Below are positions 1-5,498 of a DNA stretch of 5,498 bases, in pieces. The first letter of the stretch is position 1. Each line of letters begins with the position of its first letter. Source of the stretch: Verrucomicrobiota bacterium (GTDB lineage: Bacteria > Verrucomicrobiota > Verrucomicrobiia > Limisphaerales > SXQI01); contig WBXJ01000191.1 in the NCBI GenBank assembly GCA_008933045.1, positions 1 through 5,498 of the forward strand, written 5' to 3'. Position numbers and translations under genes: made by a program. The notes beneath the pieces are model-generated. The model ran no database searches. It was not told the DNA's origin and saw nothing but the letters and a program-made list of their open reading frames with translations.

Positions 1-2
1 AA

Positions 3-95
3 TGTCTGCATCACACACTCGAGGGTACTCTCGTTAGAGAAGCCTCTAAACGCTTGGTCAGCGTTAGAGGCTATAAGGGTACGGGTTACTTCTAA
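3..95 (+). CDS. 3' end of an unrecognised upstream gene (partial)
   Basis: Frame 3 is open from the left edge to a TAA at 93-95. It gives about 30 residues ending in VRGYKGTGYF, rich in Arg, Lys, Gly and Val, which looks like a plausible soluble protein C-terminus. I do not recognise the family and assign no function. Frame 1 is also open over the same stretch and runs on to a TGA at 187-189, but that reading uses several AGG, ATA, TTA and CTA codons and looks less like the neighbouring genes. Frame 3 is therefore preferred, without certainty. If real, the gene ends 90 bases before the S41 protease and could be the preceding gene of the same operon. The start lies outside the window. Confidence 0.45.
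   Translation, partial: CLHHTLEGTLVREASKRLVSVRGYKGTGYF
32..72 (+). other. Overlapping inverted repeats with two alternative hairpins
   Basis: Positions 41-53 (AGCCTCTAAACGC) pair with 61-72 (GCGTTAGAGGCT), giving 12 base pairs with one bulged A and a 7-base loop. The same left arm (44-52) can instead pair with 32-39 (CGTTAGAG), giving 8 base pairs with one bulged A and a 4-base loop, because GTTAGAG is repeated directly at 33-39 and 63-69. The two folds exclude each other. No U-tract follows on either strand, so this is not a canonical intrinsic terminator. It lies inside the apparent coding tail of the upstream gene. The pairing is visible in the sequence; any regulatory role is inference. 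Confidence 0.5.
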
Positions 96-173
96 GGATC
101 GAACCCAAAGGAGCTTGCCGCTCTCAATCCGTTTTGACTGCAACTTGCCAATCCTCATTTCAGCCACTAGGTT

Positions 174-177
174 AGGA
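174..177 (+). promoter_or_regulatory. Ribosome binding site of the S41 protease gene
   Basis: AGGA lies 8 bases before the ATG at 186, a normal Shine-Dalgarno distance, and supports that start. A stronger-looking AAAGGAG at 107-113 has no ATG or GTG at a usable distance. A TTGACT at 134-139 resembles a -35 box, but no convincing -10 follows, so no promoter is called in 96-185. Confidence 0.6.
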
Positions 178-185
178 CGAAGTTT

Positions 186-1508
186 ATGAAGAAACGCCTT
201 CTGTATATTCTCTTGATTACGGTTTTGGGGTTGAATTTGTTTGTCGGAGCTCAGATTTATTTGAGTTCTGCCCAAGCGGCTGAGAAAGAGAACGTGTATT
301 CTCACGTTGAACTATTCATGCGCGTTTTGGAGCGTGTCCGTCAGGACTATGTGGATGGTGCTGATCTGACCTATCAAGATCTGATTTACTCCTCACTCCG
401 GGGGATGATCAGCACACTTGATCCCCACAGTGAATTCATGGAACCGGTGAAGTACACGGATTTGAAAAATGACACGGAGGGGGCGTTTGGTGGTGTTGGA
501 ATTGTGGTGGGGCTTCGAGATGGAGTCCTGACGGTGGTGGCTCCGATGGAGGATACGCCTGCTTACAAAGCTGGGATTTTGACTGGGGACAAAATTGTTA
601 AGATTGATGGTCGAGGAACTGAAAAGGTGACGATGGGTGAGGCCGTGAAACGGTTGCGCGGTGAGCCAGATTCTGATGTGACTATCACGTTCGCACGCCC
701 GACTTGGACTGAGCCAAAGGACTTTAAGCTGACACGGGCTGTGATCAAGGTTGCCACAGTGAAGGATGTCAATAATCGGGGGGAGTTTCCGTTAGGGGAG
801 AATAAAATTGGTTATGTCCGGCTGACACAATTTGGGGAGCAAACATCCCGCGATTTGCAAGCCGCGCTGAAAAAACTGAGTAGCCAAGGTATGAGTGGTC
901 TCGTGTTGGATTTACGTAATAACCCGGGCGGTTTGCTCGATCAAGCAGTCAAAGTGTGCGAAATGTTTCTACCGCGAGGGCAATTAATTGTCTCGACGGA
1001 AGGGCGTGCGGCTCGTGTGAAATCTGAGGAATACCGAGCGACGGGTCGAGATGAGTTTCCCAAGGTGAAGATTGTTATTTTGGTTAATAACGGGAGTGCA
1101 TCGGCTTCGGAAATTGTTTCAGGATGTTTACAAGATTTGGGACGAGCCTACATCATGGGGGAGCAGACTTTTGGCAAAGGATCAGTGCAAAGCATTCTGC
1201 CGCTTCAAGACGGCTCGGCACTGCGCTTGACGACTGCGAAATATTATACTCCAAGTCATAAAGTGATTCATGAAAAGGGCATCAAGCCGGATAGCATTAT
1301 TCCAACCACCCAAGAGGAGGAGGAGGCACTTTATCTGAGAAGGTTGACTGGGGGTCTTGAGAATCTTGATGAGGCTCAACAGACACGCCTGCGGAATGTT
1401 AAAGATATTCAATTGGATCGAGCGAACGATTTTCTAAAGGGGATGGTGATGTTTCGTGATCGAGCGGATTCCGCCCGGCGAGGAACCGGCAAAATGGCAG
1501 CACAATGA
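186..1508 (+). CDS. S41 family C-terminal processing protease (CtpA/CtpB-like), exported
   Basis: This is a serine endoprotease of the tail-specific (Prc/Ctp) family, 440 aa. Such enzymes trim or degrade envelope proteins from their C-termini, but the substrates here are unknown. Residues 1-31 form a signal peptide: MKKR, a hydrophobic stretch from about 5 to 22, and an AQA site at 29-31. There is no lipobox. A PDZ domain spans about 98-175 (GGVGIVV, then AGILTGDKIVKIDG at 129-142). The S41 core spans about 195-375, with LDLRNNPGG at 241-249. The catalytic set is complete: Ser306 in GSASASE, Lys331 in GKGSVQ, 25 residues later as in E. coli Prc, and Gln335. The tail after about 375 is charged (four Glu at 377-380) and ends in a helical-looking segment like VKDIQLDRANDFLKG. 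Length is normal for the family. The start is supported by AGGA at 174-177 and the well-formed signal peptide. The stop overlaps the tsaD start (ATGA). Confidence 0.95.
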   Translation: MKKRLLYILLITVLGLNLFVGAQIYLSSAQAAEKENVYSHVELFMRVLERVRQDYVDGADLTYQDLIYSSLRGMISTLDPHSEFMEPVKYTDLKNDTEGAFGGVGIVVGLRDGVLTVVAPMEDTPAYKAGILTGDKIVKIDGRGTEKVTMGEAVKRLRGEPDSDVTITFARPTWTEPKDFKLTRAVIKVATVKDVNNRGEFPLGENKIGYVRLTQFGEQTSRDLQAALKKLSSQGMSGLVLDLRNNPGGLLDQAVKVCEMFLPRGQLIVSTEGRAARVKSEEYRATGRDEFPKVKIVILVNNGSASASEIVSGCLQDLGRAYIMGEQTFGKGSVQSILPLQDGSALRLTTAKYYTPSHKVIHEKGIKPDSIIPTTQEEEEALYLRRLTGGLENLDEAQQTRLRNVKDIQLDRANDFLKGMVMFRDRADSARRGTGKMAAQ

Positions 1509-2533
1509 TGCTGTTGGCCATCGAGACCTCTTGCGACGAAACGAGCGTCGCTGTGGTTCAGAACGGTGTCGTGTTGACGAATGTTGTCGCTTCTCAGATC
1601 AAATTGCATGAGGAGTACGGCGGTGTGGTTCCGGAATTAGCCAGTCGAGAACACTTGCGCAACCTTCATTCAGTGGCTGGAGAGGCGATGGCGCGAGCGG
1701 GTGTAGGACCGGAGGATATTGATGCGTTCGCCGCGACTCAAGGACCAGGGTTGCCGAGCGCGTTGATGATCGGGTTTCAGGCGGCCCAAGCCATGGCGTT
1801 TGTTTTACGAAAACCACTCTACGGAATTAATCATCATGAGGCTCATTTATACTCCCCTTGGATCAAAGGCACGCCGCCTCGGGCTTGCTTTGAAGAGTTT
1901 GAACCTTCTATTTCTTTAATCGTGAGTGGTGGTCATACGATCTTGGCGCATGTTCGTGCAGAGCAAGATCACATCGTGCTGGGTTCCACGGTGGATGATG
2001 CAGCAGGGGAATGTTTTGATAAAATTGCGAAACTCATCGGGCTTCCTTACCCGGGTGGACCTGCTTTGGAACGCCTCGCGAGTGGAGGTAATTCTTCTGC
2101 TCATTCGTTCCCGAGGCCATTACTGCAATCTGCGAGTGATGATTTTAGTTTCAGTGGATTGAAAACCTCTGTTCGTTATTTCATCAGGGATAATCCAGCA
2201 GTGCTTGAATCTGCCTCTGGTCTGCGTGATTTATGTGCAAGTGCGCAAGCCGCGATCGTTGAAGTATTGGTGACGAAAACAGTGCGGGCTGCGAGGCGTT
2301 TGCAGGTCGGATGTGTCACGGCCTCCGGTGGCGTCACGTGCAACCGACTCCTTCGGAGTGAGTTGGAATTACACTGCCAAAAACATGGCTTAAAGCTGTG
2401 CCTAGCGGATCAGGGGTTTTGCACGGACAATGCGGGAATGGTTGGAATTCTCGCAGAGCGCAAGATTCTATTGAACATTCCGGCGACTGGATTGGGCGTT
2501 GAGATCAATCCCTACTTGTCGTTGGGTGTTTAA
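1505..2533 (+). CDS. tsaD: tRNA N6-adenosine threonylcarbamoyltransferase TsaD
   Basis: TsaD (formerly Gcp/YgjD) transfers the threonylcarbamoyl group from threonylcarbamoyl-AMP to A37 of ANN-decoding tRNAs, acting in the cytoplasm with TsaB and TsaE. The protein has 342 aa, a normal length. It shows IETSCDETS at 6-14, GGVVPELASREH at 39-50 and GPGLPSALMIG at 80-90. The metal-binding HxxxH is His110 and His114, with Asp308 in CTDNAG as the expected third ligand. SGGHT is at 141-145, DDAAGECFDKIAK at 164-176, PYPGGPALERLA at 181-192, FSFSGLKTSVRYF at 214-226 and ASGGVTCNRLLR at 273-284. All key motifs are intact. Two start codons lie in tandem, ATG at 1505 and at 1508. The family usually begins one Met before a short run leading into AIETSCDETS, so either is possible. 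The nearest purine run (AGGAA, 1481-1485) is about 20 bases away, too far to be a good site. Initiation therefore probably depends on coupling to the upstream protease gene. TsaB or TsaE genes are not in the window. Confidence 0.98.
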   Translation: MMLLAIETSCDETSVAVVQNGVVLTNVVASQIKLHEEYGGVVPELASREHLRNLHSVAGEAMARAGVGPEDIDAFAATQGPGLPSALMIGFQAAQAMAFVLRKPLYGINHHEAHLYSPWIKGTPPRACFEEFEPSISLIVSGGHTILAHVRAEQDHIVLGSTVDDAAGECFDKIAKLIGLPYPGGPALERLASGGNSSAHSFPRPLLQSASDDFSFSGLKTSVRYFIRDNPAVLESASGLRDLCASAQAAIVEVLVTKTVRAARRLQVGCVTASGGVTCNRLLRSELELHCQKHGLKLCLADQGFCTDNAGMVGILAERKILLNIPATGLGVEINPYLSLGV

Positions 2534-2562
2534 TGGTTGGGCAGCAAAAGGATTCCCTCAGT
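2534..2562. other. Short convergent gap between tsaD and uvrA
   Basis: Only 29 bases separate the two stop codons, TAA at 2531-2533 on the + strand and TAA read from 2565-2563 on the - strand. I see no GC-rich stem followed by a T-run on either strand, so no intrinsic terminator is called. Transcripts from either side may run into the opposing gene or end by Rho. Confidence 0.7.
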
Positions 2563-5487
2563 TTACCGGCGTGCCTGTTTAGCCAGAATGGGTTTGAGGT
2601 ATCGTCCTGTCCAACTTCCTTGAGTCGCAGCAACCTGTTCAGGGGTTCCTTGAGCAACGATGTAGCCTCCATTGGTTCCACCCTCGGGACCCAAATCAAT
2701 CACCCAATCTGCTGTCTTGATCACATCGAGATTGTGCTCGATGACCAACAGGGTGTTGCCGGCAGCTCGTAGCTTCAAAAGAACTTCCAAGAGTTTTGCG
2801 ACATCATGGAAATGTAACCCCGTGGTCGGTTCATCGAGAATGTAAAGTGTGCGGCCTGTGGATTTCTTGGCTAACTCTGCGGCGAGTTTGATTCGTTGCG
2901 CTTCTCCGCCGCTCAGTGTTGTTGCCGATTGGCCGAGGCCGATGTAGCCCAACCCCACTTCTGCGAGTGTGACGCAAAGGTGATGAATCTGAGGAATCGC
3001 TCGGAAAAAATTCACCGCCTCGTCCACCGTCAATGCAAGGATATCGGCGATATTCAAGCCTTTGTAGTTGATTTCGAGTGTTTCTCGATTGTAACGGCGG
3101 CCATTACATTTTTCGCAGGTGACATAGACGGGTGGCAGAAAATGCATCTCGATCATGATCAGGCCGTCACCTTTGCATTTCTCGCAACGGCCGCCTTTGA
3201 CATTAAAGCTGAAGCGCCCCGTCGCATAACCCCGAATCTTGGAGGTTGGCAGTTTGGCAAACAGGTCGCGGATGTGATCAAACATTCCGGTATAGGTCGC
3301 AGGGTTGCTGCGGGGTGTTCGTCCTAGCGGAGTTTGATCAATGACGATCGCCTTTTCGAGGTATTCAATTCCTACCAATGCTCGGTGCGCTCCGGGTCGC
3401 TCCTTGGAGCCATACCATTTTCTAGATAAAGTGCGACGTAACACATCGTCCACGAGAGTGCTTTTTCCCGAACCGCTCACCCCCGTTACACAGGTCAGTG
3501 TGCCGAGAGGAATCCGAGCATCAATATTTTTGAGGTTGTTCTCAGTGGCTCCTAAGATTTCGATAAATCCTTTTTCTGGGCAGGGTTTAAGGCGAGTTTT
3601 TGGGATGGGAACCGAAAGTTCACCCGTCAAATATTTTGCGGTGAGAGATTTTGGATTTGCCAAGACCTCGGCGAGCGTGCCCATGGCAACGATTTCACCT
3701 CCTTGCACCCCTGCACCCGGGCCGAGATCGAGCACATAATCCGCCCGCCGAATTGTATCTTCATCATGCTCCACCACGAGCACCGAGTTTCCAGCGTCAC
3801 GGAGGCATTCGATGGTTTCCAGTAGGCGGTCATTGTCGCGTTGGTGCAGGCCAATGCTCGGTTCATCCAGAATATAAAGCACCCCGACCAACCCAGCTCC
3901 AATCTGGGTTGCGAGACGAATGCGTTGAGCTTCCCCTCCGCTTAGTGTGCCACTTTCACGGTTCAATGTCAGATACCCCAAGCCAACATTTCGTAAAAAA
4001 CCCAGACGTGATCGGATTTCTCGGATCACATCCGCCCCCACCTTACGTTGAAACTCTGTGAGTTGGATTGTTGTTAAGAAATCATGCGAGTTATCCACCG
4101 AAAGTGCGCAAAAATCCATAATGGACAGGCCCGGGATCAACGGAGAATTGCCTTGAGAAAATGAACTCTTACGATCGTTACCCAACGTGACCGCGAGAAT
4201 CGCTGGCTTGAGGCGTGCCCCGTGGCATGCGTCACAATAGGTGGAACTCATAAACCCCTTGAGCCGATTACGGGTGAACTCGCTTTCACTTTCCTGATAA
4301 AGGCGTTGAAGGTGAGGGATGACTCCCTCGAATAGGCGGCTGGTTTTAGAAGGTTTTCCTGCGCGATTGAAAAGGAAATCCACTTCCGTTTCGCCAGACC
4401 CGTGCATCAACACGGTTTTAAAACTATCAGGAAGCGAAGAATACGGAGTTTCTAGACTGACTCCGTAGTGTTGGGTGACTCCTCGAAGCAACGCTTTGTA
4501 ATACACAATCATTCGTTTTCCACCGCGCCGCCATGGCAGGATCGCACCGTCCGCAATGGTTTTCTCCGGGTTTGGAACGATCAGTTCCGCATCGAACACC
4601 AGTTTCTGACCCAGCCCGTGACAAACGGGACAGGCTCCAAAGGGTGAGTTAAACGAAAAATGCTTTGAAGTTAATCGATCAAAAGTTTGTCCTGTCGCTG
4701 GGCTATACATCCTGTTGGAATGCGCCGATTCGATCCACCCGCTCGTGGCATTGCTGTCGGGTGGTTGGTGAAGGAGGATTAGATTTCCCTCACCCCATTT
4801 CAAAGCAGTTTCAACGGAATCGCTCAAGCGTACACGAATTTTTTCATCGACCACCAATCGATCCACAACCGCTTCGATTGTGTGTGCCTTTTTCGCATCC
4901 AGTTTGATGCGAACATTGACGGCGAGTTCAACCACCTCTCCGTCCACTCGAGCCCTGACAAATCCTTCGCGGGCTAACCGTTCAATCACATCGCGAAACT
5001 CTCCCTTTTCCGACCTCACCACTGGTGCCAAAATCATCAACCTTGTCTTAGCAGGCAAACTAAGCAACCGATCGACGATGTCACTTGTAGATTGGTGCGT
5101 GATGGGTTGGCCACTGACTGGGCAATGGGGTTGACCAGCGGTTGCGTAAAGCACACGAAGAAAGTCATAAATCTCGGTGGTTGTCGCGATGATTGATCGA
5201 GGGCTTGAGCCTGCTCCGTGCTGTTCGATCGCAATGGCCGGTGAAAGCCCTTCGATGTAGTCCAACTCAGGTTTCTTGAGTTGATCTAGAAACTGTCGTG
5301 CGTATGCCGAGAGCGATTCGACATACTTTCGCTGGCCTTCCGCATAGATTGTGTCGAAAGCCAATGATGACTTTCCGGAACCGCTCAATCCCGTGATCAC
5401 CACGAGTTGATCGCGTGGAATTGCGAGCGTTAAATTCTTGAGATTGTGCTCCCGTGCTCCGCCGATACGGATAAAGTCTTTGGCCAT
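2563..5487 (-). CDS. uvrA: Excinuclease ABC subunit A (UvrA)
   Basis: UvrA is the ATP-dependent damage sensor of nucleotide excision repair; it dimerises and loads UvrB onto lesions in the cytoplasm. The protein has 974 aa, slightly longer than the usual roughly 940-960. It has the tandem ABC ATPase layout. The first module has Walker A GLSGSGKSS at 33-41, signature LSGGEAQR at 515-522 and Walker B LYILDEP at 537-543. The second has Walker A GVSGSGKST at 669-677, signature at 858-865 and Walker B LYILDEP at 881-887. The UvrB-binding region lies at about 130-245. The DNA-contacting zinc finger 2 is complete: Cys768, Cys771, 19 residues, Cys791, Cys794. Zinc finger 1 keeps only Cys286 and Cys289; the first pair is replaced by Ser262 and Thr265 at the same spacing. 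A further CDAC is at 418-421. About 15 extra Ser/Asn/Gly/Pro-rich residues lie near 437-453. The ATG at 5487 directly precedes the conserved IRIGGAREHNLKN start. Only 11 upstream bases are visible, with no clear ribosome binding site, and an SOS box cannot be assessed. The gene is convergent to tsaD. Confidence 0.98.
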   Translation of the reverse strand: MAKDFIRIGGAREHNLKNLTLAIPRDQLVVITGLSGSGKSSLAFDTIYAEGQRKYVESLSAYARQFLDQLKKPELDYIEGLSPAIAIEQHGAGSSPRSIIATTTEIYDFLRVLYATAGQPHCPVSGQPITHQSTSDIVDRLLSLPAKTRLMILAPVVRSEKGEFRDVIERLAREGFVRARVDGEVVELAVNVRIKLDAKKAHTIEAVVDRLVVDEKIRVRLSDSVETALKWGEGNLILLHQPPDSNATSGWIESAHSNRMYSPATGQTFDRLTSKHFSFNSPFGACPVCHGLGQKLVFDAELIVPNPEKTIADGAILPWRRGGKRMIVYYKALLRGVTQHYGVSLETPYSSLPDSFKTVLMHGSGETEVDFLFNRAGKPSKTSRLFEGVIPHLQRLYQESESEFTRNRLKGFMSSTYCDACHGARLKPAILAVTLGNDRKSSFSQGNSPLIPGLSIMDFCALSVDNSHDFLTTIQLTEFQRKVGADVIREIRSRLGFLRNVGLGYLTLNRESGTLSGGEAQRIRLATQIGAGLVGVLYILDEPSIGLHQRDNDRLLETIECLRDAGNSVLVVEHDEDTIRRADYVLDLGPGAGVQGGEIVAMGTLAEVLANPKSLTAKYLTGELSVPIPKTRLKPCPEKGFIEILGATENNLKNIDARIPLGTLTCVTGVSGSGKSTLVDDVLRRTLSRKWYGSKERPGAHRALVGIEYLEKAIVIDQTPLGRTPRSNPATYTGMFDHIRDLFAKLPTSKIRGYATGRFSFNVKGGRCEKCKGDGLIMIEMHFLPPVYVTCEKCNGRRYNRETLEINYKGLNIADILALTVDEAVNFFRAIPQIHHLCVTLAEVGLGYIGLGQSATTLSGGEAQRIKLAAELAKKSTGRTLYILDEPTTGLHFHDVAKLLEVLLKLRAAGNTLLVIEHNLDVIKTADWVIDLGPEGGTNGGYIVAQGTPEQVAATQGSWTGRYLKPILAKQARR

Positions 5488-5498
5488 AATTCTGACTC

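Noticed and set aside
41..72. The long hairpin as an intrinsic terminator of the upstream gene.
   Set aside because: There is no T-run after the stem on either strand, and the stem lies before the likely stop codon of that gene.
96..106. GGATCGAACCC, which read on the minus strand resembles a tRNA T-arm (GGGTTCGATCC).
   Set aside because: The loop is one base short, there is no acceptor stem partner or CCA on the correct side, and no D- or anticodon arm fits.
107..113. AAAGGAG, a strong Shine-Dalgarno-like motif that might start a small gene or leader peptide.
   Set aside because: No ATG or GTG follows at a usable distance; the TTG at 115 is only one base away.
134..162. TTGACT at 134-139 as a -35 box for the protease gene.
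   Set aside because: No -10 resembling TATAAT lies 16-18 bases downstream; TCATTT is too weak to support a call.
2896..3327. Open frames on the + strand opposite uvrA, here and at 3341-3739, 3651-4061, 4665-4907 and 4880-5134.
   Set aside because: They lie antisense to conserved UvrA coding sequence, have no recognisable domains and are explained as shadows of uvrA codon bias.
5349..5391. The two P-loop ABC modules in the minus-strand gene as a transporter ATPase.
   Set aside because: The zinc modules, the long insertions and the full-length match to UvrA motifs make it a repair protein, not a transporter.

Overview
This is an ordinary chromosomal stretch with three complete, intact core genes. 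A periplasmic S41 (C-terminal processing) protease and tsaD are on the + strand. A convergent uvrA is on the - strand. The DNA is near balanced in base composition. The genes encode standard housekeeping functions, with no sign of mobile DNA, CRISPR, RNA genes or a defence system. From remembered family patterns, the UvrA sequence (SPATG in place of the first zinc-finger CxxC, and an EQHGAGSSPRS-type segment) and the S41 C-terminal tail suggest a PVC-group bacterium, most likely Verrucomicrobiota. This is an inference with moderate-to-low confidence. The signal peptide on the S41 protease suggests a Gram-negative-type envelope.

Layout: positions 1-95 probably hold the last 30 codons of an unrecognised upstream + strand gene, read in frame 3 to a TAA at 93-95. 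Inside that tail lie overlapping inverted repeats (32-72) that can form two mutually exclusive hairpins. A 90-base gap with an AGGA ribosome binding site leads to the S41 protease (186-1508). Its stop codon overlaps the tsaD start as ATGA, so tsaD (1505-2533) is probably translationally coupled and in the same operon. tsaD and uvrA converge tail to tail with only 29 bases between stop codons and no visible terminator. uvrA fills the rest of the window (2563-5487, minus strand), and only 11 bases upstream of its start are present.

The genes do not form one pathway. The protease acts in the envelope, TsaD makes the t6A37 modification of ANN-decoding tRNAs, and UvrA recognises damage in nucleotide excision repair. 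I did not find a previously undescribed system. The points most worth a second look are the half-lost zinc finger 1 of UvrA, the alternative hairpins near the left end, and the ATGA coupling of an envelope protease to tsaD.
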